NCBI GenBank assembly: GCA_036555745.1
Contig: DATBKV010000185.1
Location: forward strand, 1 to 64,000
Length of the DNA: 64,000 bases
DNA from: VAZQ01 sp036555745
GTDB lineage: Bacteria; Pseudomonadota; Alphaproteobacteria; Rhizobiales; Xanthobacteraceae
Direction of reading: 5' to 3'
Below, in pieces: positions 15,737 through 24,131 of this stretch. The number at the start of each line of letters is the position of its first letter. Position 1 is the stretch's first letter. The notes below the pieces were generated by a model. That model worked only from the letters and a program-made list of their open reading frames with translations. It searched no databases and was not told where the DNA came from. Made by a program: the position numbers and the translations under genes.

Positions 15737-16477
15737 ATGCCGATCGCAACGCAATCGCGACGGCGCTCCGCTGCGCCAGCGCGGCGCGCGCGCCGGTGGG
15801 TTTCCGGCTTGGCCTGGATCTTTGTGCTCGGCTTGGCGGCAGTGCTGCTGCTGCCATATCTGCTGGTGCCGCTCTATCGTGCGGTCGATCCGGTTTCGAC
15901 CTTGATGCTCTGGCGCTGGGCGACGGGAGCGCGCGTCGAGCACAGCTTCGTGCCGATCGGACAGCTCGCGCCGGCGTTGTCGATCACCGTGATCGCCGCC
16001 GAGGACGGGCGCTTCTGCAGCCATTACGGCATCGACTGGCGCGAGCTGCACGAGCGCCTCGAAGCCGTCGACGATGTCAGCAAGGCGAGGGGCGTCTCCA
16101 CCATCACCCAGCAGACTGCCAAGAACCTGTTCCTGTGGCCCGGGCGCAGCTTCGTGCGCAAGGCCTTGGAGTTTCCGCTTGCGCTATGGATCGACCTCGT
16201 GCTGCCCAAACGGCGCGTGCTCGAGATCTATCTCAACGTCGCGGAATGGGGTCCGAGTGGCCAGTTCGGCGCCGAAGCGGGAAGCCGGTACGCGTTCAAC
16301 AAGTCCGCGCGGGCGCTGCGGCCACGCGAGGCCGCGCTCCTGGCCGCCATATTGCCCAACCCGCGGCGGCGCAGCGCCAAGCAGCCGGGGCCGGCGGTAC
16401 GGCGGCTGGCCGCCGTCTACGAGGCCCGCGGCGCCGCCCAGGCGGCGCTGGCGACCTGTGCGAAAGCATCGAGATGA
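15737..16477 (+). CDS. mtgA: Monofunctional biosynthetic peptidoglycan transglycosylase
   Basis: A 246-residue GT51 enzyme that polymerises lipid II into glycan strands. One N-terminal transmembrane helix (about 23-45, WVSGLAWIFVLGLAAVLLLP) anchors it in the inner membrane. The catalytic Glu is E89 in AAEDGRFCSHYGID, followed by the family motifs GVSTITQQTAKNLFLWPGRS and RRVLEIYLNVAEWGP. No transpeptidase domain follows, which fits MtgA. It lies just upstream of rpmF, an arrangement common in rhizobia. Confidence 0.95.
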   Translation: MPIATQSRRRSAAPARRARRWVSGLAWIFVLGLAAVLLLPYLLVPLYRAVDPVSTLMLWRWATGARVEHSFVPIGQLAPALSITVIAAEDGRFCSHYGIDWRELHERLEAVDDVSKARGVSTITQQTAKNLFLWPGRSFVRKALEFPLALWIDLVLPKRRVLEIYLNVAEWGPSGQFGAEAGSRYAFNKSARALRPREAALLAAILPNPRRRSAKQPGPAVRRLAAVYEARGAAQAALATCAKASR

Positions 16478-16570
16478 CGCGGGGTAGGGCAGCAGTGACC
16501 GCGCCCCTAGCCTTCGCGGCCGCGATCCTCTATAAGCCCGGCTTCCCCGGACGAGTGCAGGAGCCAGATC

Positions 16571-16756
16571 ATGGCCGTTCCGAAACGGAAGACATCTCCA
16601 TCGCGACGTGGGATGCGCCGCTCCGCGGACGCACTCGCGCAGCCGACCTATGTCGAGGACAAGGACTCGGGCGAGTTGCGCCGACCGCATCACGTCGATC
16701 TCAAGACCGGCATGTACCGGGGCCGGCAGATCCTGAAGTCGAGGAAGGAAGCCTGA
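16571..16756 (+). CDS. rpmF: 50S ribosomal protein L32
   Basis: A 61-residue L32 protein of the large ribosomal subunit, beginning MAVPKRKTSPSRRGMRRSAD and containing GELRRPHHVDLKTGMYRGRQ. It has the alphaproteobacterial form of L32, in which the zinc-binding cysteines of other bacteria are missing. It stands 93 bases after mtgA, with the sequence cccggacgagtgcaggag just before the ATG supplying a Shine-Dalgarno. Confidence 0.97.
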   Translation: MAVPKRKTSPSRRGMRRSADALAQPTYVEDKDSGELRRPHHVDLKTGMYRGRQILKSRKEA

Positions 16757-16947
16757 CGCCTCGGCATGTCCGGCGCCAGGGCGAGTCCCGGTGCGGACGT
16801 ACTGCCGATGGGCGGTGCAGGGGCGCGCCCGCGGCACTCGGCGGCTCAACCATTCCAGTTTCACCGAACGTGCTCTAAACTTCGCGCCGCCTGTCGCGGG
16901 CGCGCGTGCCCGACATCGCGCCGGCAATGCCGGCGCGAAGAAAGCCG

Positions 16948-17403
16948 ATGGCCATGTATCTGATCGCTTTCCCCCTTCTGCTGCTCCCGTTCGCGTTCTT
17001 CAATATCGTCGTCTTTCTACTCAACAACATGCCATTCACCGACGCGGTGTTCACCATTCCGCTCGTCTCTCAGCCGACCGTGCCGCCGGTATTCGACCGC
17101 AGCATCCCGGTCACGGTCGGCGACCTGATCGTCGCGATGGGCATGCTCCTGCTGTACGTCGAGGTGGTCAAAGCGGCGCGCCCGGGCGGCAAGGGCATCG
17201 TGGACCATCTGCTTTCCTTCGTGGTGTTCATCGCCATGGCGGCCGAGCTCGCGCTGGTGCCGCGCGCTACGGCTTCCCCGTCCGCGACGTCGACCCTGCT
17301 GCTGCTCACCGTGCTCGGCTTCGTCGACGTGATTGCCGGCCTGTCGATCAGGCCGATGCACCAGCAGATCGTGCTCGAGCGCACCGAGCGTGCTCCGGGC
17401 TGA
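16948..17403 (+). CDS. Conserved hypothetical membrane protein
   Basis: About 151 residues with four predicted transmembrane helices: LIAFPLLLLPFAFFNIVVFL, VTVGDLIVAMGMLLLYVEVV, LLSFVVFIAMAAELALV and TLLLLTVLGFVDVIAGLSI. A short loop after helix one carries DRSIPVTVGD. I do not recognise a named domain. Starts at 16906 (GTG) or 16927 are possible, but ATG 16948 puts the first helix at the N-terminus. It is a single gene between rpmF and the GlcG-like gene. Confidence 0.75.
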   Translation: MAMYLIAFPLLLLPFAFFNIVVFLLNNMPFTDAVFTIPLVSQPTVPPVFDRSIPVTVGDLIVAMGMLLLYVEVVKAARPGGKGIVDHLLSFVVFIAMAAELALVPRATASPSATSTLLLLTVLGFVDVIAGLSIRPMHQQIVLERTERAPG

Positions 17404-17451
17404 GTTCCCGGCGTGTTCGCCCACGCACGCAACCAAAGGCGCGATGTTTGC

Positions 17452-17883
17452 TCAGCCGCCGGTCTCGGCCACGAAACCGGCCGCTTCGATGCCGGCGACC
17501 GCCGCCGCCTCGTCGTTATCGGAGGTATCGCCGGATACGCCGACCGCCCCAAGGAGCGTCCCTGCCTTGTCGCGGATGAGGACGCCACCCGGCACGGGGA
17601 CCAGGGCTCCCCCGGTCATTTCGACGAGCGCGGCCGCCATGTGGGGGCGCTCCACCCCGATCTGATGCAGCCGCCGCGATCCCGTGCCGAACGCGACCGA
17701 GCCGAAGGCCTTGCCGGAGGCGATCCGCGACCGCAGGATCGGGTTGCCGTCCTCCTCGGCATAGGCTCGCAGCGCCCCGCGGCCGTCAACCACGGCGACG
17801 CCGAGCGGCTTGAGCTTCTTCTCACGCCCGGCGGCAAGCGTCTTGTCGAGAACGGTACGGGCTTGGGCAAGGGTCAGTGTCAT
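17452..17883 (-). CDS. GlcG/HbpS family protein
   Basis: A 143-residue protein of the GlcG/HbpS (heme-degrading domain) family. It starts MTLTLAQARTVLDKTLAAGR and has the conserved VAVVDGRGALRAYAEED and PVPGGVLIRDKAGTLLGAVG stretches, with SGDTSDNDEAAAVAGI near the end. Members bind heme or cobalamin or act as accessory proteins, and their precise role is often unknown. The ATG at 17883 is divergent from the gamma-glutamyltransferase gene, with 55 bases between starts, so a shared regulatory region is likely. Confidence 0.87.
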   Translation of the reverse strand: MTLTLAQARTVLDKTLAAGREKKLKPLGVAVVDGRGALRAYAEEDGNPILRSRIASGKAFGSVAFGTGSRRLHQIGVERPHMAAALVEMTGGALVPVPGGVLIRDKAGTLLGAVGVSGDTSDNDEAAAVAGIEAAGFVAETGG

Positions 17884-17938
17884 CGCGTGTCTCCCTGATG
17901 GGCGTCGTGACGAATAGCGCAATCGCGCGGCAACAGCC

Positions 17939-19522
17939 ATGAGCCGCGATTTCCAGCTGCCCGGGCGCTCGCCGGTTATCGCTAGCGAGGGCATGGTCGC
18001 AAGCTCGCATCCGCTGGCGAGTCTGGCGGCTGTCGAGGCCTTGCGCGCGGGCGGCAACGCGGCCGATGCGGCGGTCACCGCGGTGGCGGTGCTGTGTGTA
18101 GTCGAGCCGCAAATGACCGGTATCGGGGGCGATTGCTTCGCGATGGTTCACCGGCCCGGCGAGCTGGTCTGGGGCTACAACGGTAGTGGGCGCACGGGCG
18201 CGCGCGCGTCGTTCGAGACGCTGAGGGCAGGCGGGATTCGTGCCATCGCGCCCGATTCGATCCACGCCGTCACCGTGCCGGGTGCAGTCGACGCCTGGGC
18301 GGCAATCCTGGCAACGCACGGCCGCTTTTCTCTCTCGCGCGCGCTCGCGCCTGCGATCGGTCATGCCGAAACCGGTTTCCCGGTCGCCGCGCGCGTCGCC
18401 TGGGACTGGGCCCGGGCCGCGCACAAGCTCGCCGCCGACGCGGGCGCCGCCCGTCATTTTCTGGTTCAAGGCATGCCCCCGGCCGAGGGCGACGTCGTCA
18501 AGCTGCCGGCGCTCGCGCAGACGCTCAAGGTGATCGCGGCCGAGGGGCCTAACGCCTTCTACCAAGGACCGATCGCCGACGACATGGTCGCGACCATCGC
18601 GGCACGCGGGTCGTTTCTCCGCGCCGAAGACTTCGAGCGCCACCGCGGCGAGGTGGTCGCGCCCTTGGCCACGAACTACCGCGGGCTCGACGTGCTGGAG
18701 CTGCCGCCGAATGCCCAGGGGCTGACCGCGCTGGTGCTGCTCAATATCCTGGAGCGGTTCGAGCTGTCCGCGCTCGATCCGCTGGGTGCCGAGCGTTTCC
18801 ATCTCGCGCTGGAGGCGGCGAGGCTCGCTTATGCCGTGCGCGACGGTCACGTCGCCGATCCCGCTTTCATGCGCGCTTCGGCACCCGAGCTCATCGACAA
18901 GGCGTTTGCGGCCAAGCTTGCCCAGCGCATCGATCGCGCGCGGCGCGGCCCGCTCGCGGCCGGCGCTTCGACCGGCAACGATACCGTCTATCTTACAGTG
19001 GTCGACCGCGACCGCATGGCGGTGTCGCTCATCAATACGCTGTTCTCCGAGTTCGGCGTCGGAATTTGCACCGAGAAGTCCGGTATCATGCTCACCAACC
19101 GGGGCGCTTGTTTCGTGATGGAGCCTGACCATCCCAATACGTTCGGCCCGCGCAAACGGCCGTTGCACACCATCATCCCCGCGCTCGCCTTTCGCGAGGG
19201 CCGCTGTGAGCTCGCTTTCGGGGTCATGGGCTCACACTATCAACCGATGGGGCATGTACAGTTGATCACCAATCTGATCGATTACGACATGGATGTGCAG
19301 GCGGCGATCGACGCGCCGCGCGCGTTCTTTGTCGGCGACCAGACCGTGGTGGAGCACGGCTTGCCGCGGGCGAGCATCGAAGGTCTCAGGGCTCGTGGAC
19401 ATGCCGTTGCATTGGCGGCCGTGCCGTGGGGCGGCGCGCAGACGATCCGCATCGACTGGAAACGCGGGGTGCTGGTCGGGGGCTCCGATCCGCGCAAGGA
19501 CGGCTGCGCGCTGGGCTATTAG
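17939..19522 (+). CDS. Gamma-glutamyltransferase family protein, apparently cytosolic
   Basis: A 527-residue N-terminal-nucleophile hydrolase of the gamma-glutamyltransferase family, which cleaves or transfers gamma-glutamyl groups after self-processing into two chains. The large-subunit part has GGNAADAAVTAVAVL and EPQMTGIGGDCFAMV; the presumed autoprocessing site is the Thr at 349 in TGNDTVYLTVVDRD, starting the small subunit. There is no signal peptide, unlike periplasmic Ggt, so it looks like the YwrD-type intracellular branch. The true substrate may be a gamma-glutamyl conjugate or a cephalosporin-like amide; sequence alone cannot tell. Confidence 0.88.
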   Translation: MSRDFQLPGRSPVIASEGMVASSHPLASLAAVEALRAGGNAADAAVTAVAVLCVVEPQMTGIGGDCFAMVHRPGELVWGYNGSGRTGARASFETLRAGGIRAIAPDSIHAVTVPGAVDAWAAILATHGRFSLSRALAPAIGHAETGFPVAARVAWDWARAAHKLAADAGAARHFLVQGMPPAEGDVVKLPALAQTLKVIAAEGPNAFYQGPIADDMVATIAARGSFLRAEDFERHRGEVVAPLATNYRGLDVLELPPNAQGLTALVLLNILERFELSALDPLGAERFHLALEAARLAYAVRDGHVADPAFMRASAPELIDKAFAAKLAQRIDRARRGPLAAGASTGNDTVYLTVVDRDRMAVSLINTLFSEFGVGICTEKSGIMLTNRGACFVMEPDHPNTFGPRKRPLHTIIPALAFREGRCELAFGVMGSHYQPMGHVQLITNLIDYDMDVQAAIDAPRAFFVGDQTVVEHGLPRASIEGLRARGHAVALAAVPWGGAQTIRIDWKRGVLVGGSDPRKDGCALGY

Positions 19523-19581
19523 GAGCAGGTTGCGGCAGGCGCCCGGGAGCACGGCGCCCCGGGGCCGGATCAGCGGGCTGT

Positions 19582-20184
19582 TTACGCCTTGTCCTTGTCC
19601 TTGTCTTTGTCGCTCAGGCGATCGAGGCGCTTCTGCATCTCTTCCATCTGACGCTTGAGATCATGGATCTCGTCGCCGCCGCCCGCCTGGTGAGGACCGC
19701 GCTCCGGCTCGCTCGGCCCTTGGCCTTCGCGCCGGGCAAACGGCGTGAACATGGCAAATGCGCGTTCAAACATTTCCATGTTACGCCGCACCTGGTCTTC
19801 GAGCGCGCCGAATGGGCTGCCGCCGAAGGCCTGCGCCATCTGCTGGCGGAACTTTTCCTGCTCCCGGGTGAGCGACTCGATGGAGACTTCGAGATAACGC
19901 GGCACCAGCATCTGCATGCTATCGCCGTAAAAGCGTATGAGCTGGCGCAGGAACGCGATGGGCAGCAGGCTTTGGCCTTCCTTGTTTTCCTGCTCAAAAA
20001 TAATCTGCGCGAGCACCTGCCTGGTGATGTCCTCGCCGGTCTTGGCGTCGTGCACGATGAAGTCCTCGCCTGCCTTCACCATGCCCGCGAGGTCTTCGAG
20101 TGTGACGTAGGTGCTGGTTCCGGTGTTGTAGAGCCGCCGGTTAGCATATTTCTTGATAATGATGGGCTGGTCCGGCTTAGCCAT
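19582..20184 (-). CDS. phaR: Polyhydroxyalkanoate synthesis repressor PhaR
   Basis: A 200-residue regulator that binds DNA and PHB granules and represses phasin and PHB genes. The N-terminal PHB/PHA DNA-binding domain (about 8-68) has IIIKKYANRRLYNTGTSTYV, FIVHDAKTGEDITRQVLAQI and IFEQEN. The next segment (80-140) is the PHB accumulation domain. The C-terminus ends in a short DK repeat (DKDKDKDKA) encoded by tandem ccttgt units. The ATG at 20184 overlaps the stop of a 43-codon ORF that copies part of its own DNA-binding domain. It lies upstream of and divergent from phaAB. Confidence 0.94.
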   Translation of the reverse strand: MAKPDQPIIIKKYANRRLYNTGTSTYVTLEDLAGMVKAGEDFIVHDAKTGEDITRQVLAQIIFEQENKEGQSLLPIAFLRQLIRFYGDSMQMLVPRYLEVSIESLTREQEKFRQQMAQAFGGSPFGALEDQVRRNMEMFERAFAMFTPFARREGQGPSEPERGPHQAGGGDEIHDLKRQMEEMQKRLDRLSDKDKDKDKA

Positions 20185-20308
20185 GATTTGTCCGCTCGAA
20201 GATAATCTGTTTGAGGACCGACTGCGTGGCGTCATCGCCGGTCTCGGCATCGTAGACGACGAACTCCCTCTGGTCGTCCACCATGACGCCGAACTGGTCG
20301 ATCGTCAT
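20177..20308 (-). pseudogene. 43-codon ORF, partial copy of the PhaR DNA-binding domain
   Basis: Encodes 43 residues including REFVVYDAETGDDATQSVLK and QIIFERTN. These align with phaR residues 42-66 (DFIVHDAKTGEDITRQVLAQ, IIFEQEN), so it is a diverged duplicate of the second half of the PhaR DNA-binding domain. It has a ggggag Shine-Dalgarno 5 bases before its ATG, better than that of phaR. Its start overlaps the upstream 24-codon ORF as ATGA, and its TAA overlaps the phaR ATG (ATGGCTAA). It may be a decayed tandem copy or a translated leader that couples to phaR. Confidence 0.65.
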
Positions 20309-20379
20309 GGAAGCTCCCCAGACGGGTTATAGGGCCGACGGTCGGCGTATTGCTTGATCACGGTGGGTGCCGCGGACAT
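20305..20379 (-). pseudogene. 24-codon ORF, copy of the first part of the PhaR DNA-binding domain
   Basis: Encodes MSAAPTVIKQYADRRPYNPS and four more residues. It matches the PhaR opening IIIKKYANRRLYN. Its TGA overlaps the ATG of the next ORF, which continues the same domain in another frame. Together the two ORFs make one nearly complete but frameshifted PhaR N-terminal domain placed directly before phaR. Confidence 0.6.
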
Positions 20380-20650
20380 GGAAATCCCGGGCTCGCGGTG
20401 TCTCCTACCCAGCATAGCCTATTTTTTCCGCGCCCGGCCACCGTTTTGTCCCCGCGCAGTGTCGCGGATCGCAGCGGGCGCCGTGCGACGGCAGCCTGCG
20501 TGCCTCGCGGACAATTGATGCGGAGCAGACCGGCGATCCTTCCAATTGACAGCCCCGCGCCCAGATTCCAAGGATGACGGCGAGCAATCCGATCGCAGGC
20601 GACCAGGCGAGGTCCGCCGTCGTCACCCGGACACGGAGAGGAGTTACGAT

Positions 20651-21826
20651 ATGAAGGACGATATCGTCATCGTCGGCGCGGCGCGCACGCCGGTCGGGGC
20701 TTTCAACGGCGCGTTCGCGACGCTGCCGGCCCATGAATTGGGGAAGGTCGCCGTTGCGGAGTCGCTCAAGCGCGCCGGGGTCGAGGCGCCGCAGGTCTCC
20801 GAGGTCATTTTGGGCCAGATCCTGACCGCGGGAGAGGGGCAGAACCCCGCCCGCCAAGCCTCGATCGCCGCCGGAATTCCGGTCGAAAGCCCGGCCTGGG
20901 GCGTCAACCAGCTGTGCGGCTCGGGGCTGCGCGCGGTAGCGCTCGGCTATCAGGCCATTCTCAACGGCGATTCCGAAATCGTGGTCGCGGGCGGCCAGGA
21001 GTCGATGAGCCAGGCGCCGCACTGCGCACATCTGCGCAGCGGCGTGAAGATGGGCAACTTCGAGATGGTCGACACGATGATCAAGGATGGCCTCTGGGAT
21101 GCCTTCAACGGCTATCACATGGGCAACACCGCGGAGAACGTCGCCCGGCAGTGGCAGATTACCCGCGCGCAGCAGGACGAGTTCGCGGTCGCGTCACAGA
21201 ACAAGGCCGAGGCGGCCCAGAAAGCAGGAAAGTTCAAGGACGAGATCGTGCCGGTGACCGTGAAGACGCGCAAAGGCGACGTGGTCATCGACACCGACGA
21301 GCATCCCAAACACGGGACCACGCTCGAGGCGATCGCGAAATTGCGACCGGCATTCGCCAAGGACGGGACTGTGACCGCCGCCAATGCGTCGGGCATCAAT
21401 GACGGTGCGGCGGCGGTCGTGCTGATGAAGGCGAGCGAGGCGGCCAAGCGCGGCAGGACTCCGCTTGCCCGTATCGTCTCGTGGGCGCATGCCGGCGTCG
21501 ATCCCGCGATCATGGGCACCGGGCCGATCCCGGCCTCGCGCGCGGCGCTCAAAAAGGCGGGCTGGAGCATCGCCGAGCTCGATCTCATCGAGGCGAATGA
21601 GGCGTTTGCCGCCCAAGCCTGCGCCGTCAACAAAGACCTCGCCTGGGACACCTCCAAGGTCAATGTCAACGGCGGGGCGATCGCCCTCGGCCATCCGATC
21701 GGTGCCTCGGGCGGCCGCGTGCTGGTGACGCTGCTCTACGAGATGCAGAAGCGCAACGCGAAGAAGGCGCTCGCCACGCTCTGCATCGGCGGCGGCATGG
21801 GCATCGCGATGTGCGTTGAAAGATAA
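20651..21826 (+). CDS. phaA: Acetyl-CoA acetyltransferase (beta-ketothiolase)
   Basis: A 391-residue thiolase that condenses two acetyl-CoA to acetoacetyl-CoA, the first step of PHB synthesis. The active-site Cys is C89 in NQLCGSGLRAVALGY; the His is in GGAIALGHPIGASGGR, and the second Cys is in LCIGGGMGIAMC. A ggagaggag Shine-Dalgarno sits just before the ATG at 20651. It is followed 89 bases later by phaB, with phaR divergent upstream, so the assignment to PHB rather than fatty-acid degradation is well supported by context. No PHB synthase gene is in the window. Confidence 0.95.
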   Translation: MKDDIVIVGAARTPVGAFNGAFATLPAHELGKVAVAESLKRAGVEAPQVSEVILGQILTAGEGQNPARQASIAAGIPVESPAWGVNQLCGSGLRAVALGYQAILNGDSEIVVAGGQESMSQAPHCAHLRSGVKMGNFEMVDTMIKDGLWDAFNGYHMGNTAENVARQWQITRAQQDEFAVASQNKAEAAQKAGKFKDEIVPVTVKTRKGDVVIDTDEHPKHGTTLEAIAKLRPAFAKDGTVTAANASGINDGAAAVVLMKASEAAKRGRTPLARIVSWAHAGVDPAIMGTGPIPASRAALKKAGWSIAELDLIEANEAFAAQACAVNKDLAWDTSKVNVNGGAIALGHPIGASGGRVLVTLLYEMQKRNAKKALATLCIGGGMGIAMCVER

Positions 21827-21915
21827 GACGACGGAAGACGAACGGCAGAGCGAGGGCGGGTTCCTGCTCGACGTCTGCCGTCCGTTGTCCCTCGTCGGTC
21901 CAGGGAGGAGCGAGT

Positions 21916-22641
21916 ATGGCACGCGTCGCGTTGGTGACGGGCGGAACGCGCGGAATCGGCGAAGCGATATCGAAGGCGCTCAAGGCGGCAGGCTACACGG
22001 TCGCCGCCACCTATGGCGGCAACGACGAGGCGGCGCAGAAGTTCAAGGCGGCAACCGGCATTTCGGTCTACAAGTGGGACGTCTCCTCCTACGAATCCTG
22101 CGTCGCCGGCCTCAAACAGGTGGAAGCCGAACTCGGCCCGGTCGACGTGCTGGTGAACAACGCCGGCATCACCCGCGACACCATGTTCCACCGGATGACG
22201 CCCGAGCAGTGGAGCGCGGTCATCAACACCAATTTGAATTCACTGTTCAACATGTGCCGGCCGGCGATCGAGGGCATGCGCGGTCGTAAATTCGGTCGCA
22301 TCATCAATATCTCCTCGATCAATGGCCAAAAGGGACAGATCGGCCAAGTCAATTATTCGGCCGCCAAGGCGGGCGAGCTCGGCTTCACCAAGGCGTTGGC
22401 GCAGGAAAGCGCCAAAAGCGGCATTACCGTGAACGCCGTCTGCCCCGGATACATCGCGACCGACATGGTGAAGGCGGTTCCCAAAGAGGTGCTGGAGAAA
22501 AGCATCTTGCCGTTCATCCCCCTCGGCCGACTGGGGGAGCCGGAGGAGATCGCGCGTTGCGTCGTCTTCCTCGCCTCGGACGATGCCGGCTTCATCACCG
22601 GCTCGACGCTGACGGCAAACGGCGGCCAGTACCTGGCCTGA
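21916..22641 (+). CDS. phaB: Acetoacetyl-CoA reductase
   Basis: A 241-residue NADPH-dependent SDR that reduces acetoacetyl-CoA to (R)-3-hydroxybutyryl-CoA for PHB synthesis. Motifs are ALVTGGTRGIGEAIS, VLVNNAGITRDTMFHRM, the catalytic Ser in INISSINGQKGQIGQ and YSAAKAG. NAGITRD and the ending GSTLTANGGQY are typical of PhaB rather than FabG. An ggagg sequence precedes the ATG. It forms the phaAB operon. Confidence 0.95.
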   Translation: MARVALVTGGTRGIGEAISKALKAAGYTVAATYGGNDEAAQKFKAATGISVYKWDVSSYESCVAGLKQVEAELGPVDVLVNNAGITRDTMFHRMTPEQWSAVINTNLNSLFNMCRPAIEGMRGRKFGRIINISSINGQKGQIGQVNYSAAKAGELGFTKALAQESAKSGITVNAVCPGYIATDMVKAVPKEVLEKSILPFIPLGRLGEPEEIARCVVFLASDDAGFITGSTLTANGGQYLA

Positions 22642-22650
22642 GCAAGGCGA

Positions 22651-23091
22651 TCAGATCGACGCGCCCGCCGGCGCCCAGCCCGGCGGCGCGAGCTCGAAGC
22701 CGGCGTACTCGAAGCCTGGCGCCACCGTGCAGGTCACCAGCGTCCATTCGCCGAGGCTGCGGGCGGCTTGCCAGGCGTGAGCCGGCACGATCGCCTGCGG
22801 CCGTTCGCCGGCGAGGAGATCGGGCCCGAGCCGCACGCGCTCAACCGGGCCCTGCTGCCCGGGCGTGATCGCGAGTTCGATCGGCGCGCCGGCGTGATAG
22901 TGCCAACCCTCGACCGCATCGACCTTGTGCCAATGGGAGCGCTCGCCGTGCGCGAGCAGATAATAGATCGCCGTCGAGGCCGGGCGCACACCGTCCACGG
23001 TGCGGGTATCGCGGAAGGTCTGGCGAAAATGTCCGCCCTCGGGATGCGGCCCGAGACCGAGCAGTCGGATGACCTCGGCGGCTGACAACAT
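22651..23091 (-). CDS. DUF985 (cupin_5) family protein
   Basis: A 146-residue single-domain cupin of the DUF985 family. Recognisable parts are the opening MLSAAEVIRLLGLGPHPEGG, IYYLLAHGERSHWHKVDAVE and FEYAGFEL. Its His and Glu residues are arranged as in metal- or sugar-binding cupins, but no reaction is known. ATG 23091 is chosen because family members begin there and it has an aagggg Shine-Dalgarno; a start at 23151 would add 20 atypical residues. It converges on phaB. Confidence 0.86.
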   Translation of the reverse strand: MLSAAEVIRLLGLGPHPEGGHFRQTFRDTRTVDGVRPASTAIYYLLAHGERSHWHKVDAVEGWHYHAGAPIELAITPGQQGPVERVRLGPDLLAGERPQAIVPAHAWQAARSLGEWTLVTCTVAPGFEYAGFELAPPGWAPAGASI

Positions 23092-23205
23092 TTGCGGCCC
23101 CTTCAACGGGTGCGCAACCGGATGGTCCTCGAACGTATCGAAACGCGACACCCGACGATTTGCGGCAACCGTCGAGGAGCGGGTCGCCGGAACGGCCGCT
23201 CGGCG

Positions 23206-23973
23206 TTACGACCTGTTCTTGCGCTCGCGAATCTCGGCGAACACCCGCCACGGCGGGCTGCCGGCCAGTCCGACCGCGTTTGCCACCTCCGGCACGTCGG
23301 CCCGCAGGAATGGGTTTGCCGCTCTTTCTTGCGCCAGCGTCGACGGAATAGTGGGCTTGCGGCCGGCGACAAGTTTGTCCACCTCGGCCTCGCGCGCGCG
23401 CAACGCGGCATTTGCGGGCTCGATGGTCTTGGCGAAGCGAACGTTGGCTGCGGTATATTCGTGACCGCAATAGATTCGCGTGTCCTCCGGCAGGGCGCGC
23501 AGCTTCAGCAACGATCTCCACATCATTTCCGCAGTGCCCTCGATGACGCGGCCGCAGCCGATGGAGAACAGCGTGTCGCCGACGAAGGCGAGCTTCTCGG
23601 CCGGCAAGAAGTAGCTGATATGGCCGGCGGTATGCCCGGGCGTCTCCAGCACGCGGGCGGCAAGCGAACCGACGCGCACTTCGTCATTCTCGCGCACCGT
23701 GGCATCGACCAACGGAATACGCGCGGCTTCGCCGTGCGGGGCGACGACGCGACAGCGATGGTGCTGTTTGAGCTCAGCGATTCCGCCGGTGTGATCGGCA
23801 TGATGGTGGGTCACGAGGATGTCGCTGAGCCGCCAGCCCGTGGCCGCAAGCGCAGCCTGGATGGGGCCGGCCTCCGGCGCATCGATCGCCGCGGTTGCGC
23901 CGCTCTCGCTGTCATGCAGCAGCACGCCATAATTGTCCTTCAGGCAGAGGAAAAGATTGATTTGCGCGGACAT
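23206..23973 (-). CDS. gloB: Hydroxyacylglutathione hydrolase (glyoxalase II)
   Basis: A 255-residue metallo-beta-lactamase-fold thioesterase that splits S-D-lactoylglutathione to lactate and glutathione, ending the methylglyoxal detoxification route. The binuclear metal motif THHHADHTGG is at 55-64, with further ligands in TPGHTAGHISYF, FVGDTLFSIGCGR and YCGHEYTAANVRFA. The C-terminal substrate-binding tail RANPFLRAD is typical of GloB. It lies divergent from a methyltransferase gene, an order common in rhizobia. Confidence 0.95.
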   Translation of the reverse strand: MSAQINLFLCLKDNYGVLLHDSESGATAAIDAPEAGPIQAALAATGWRLSDILVTHHHADHTGGIAELKQHHRCRVVAPHGEAARIPLVDATVRENDEVRVGSLAARVLETPGHTAGHISYFLPAEKLAFVGDTLFSIGCGRVIEGTAEMMWRSLLKLRALPEDTRIYCGHEYTAANVRFAKTIEPANAALRAREAEVDKLVAGRKPTIPSTLAQERAANPFLRADVPEVANAVGLAGSPPWRVFAEIRERKNRS

Positions 23974-24131
23974 GTCGATCGCTCTCCGAAACTCGGCCGC
24001 CTACTTAGGCGCCGGCGGCCCCGACGCGCAAGGTTGGCGCGGCTTCCGGCGCCGGATTAGCCGCCCATGCAGAAGCCGGCGGCCCCGGAGCGCAAAACCA
24101 CGACAGCGCAAATCCATGATAGCTTGTATGC

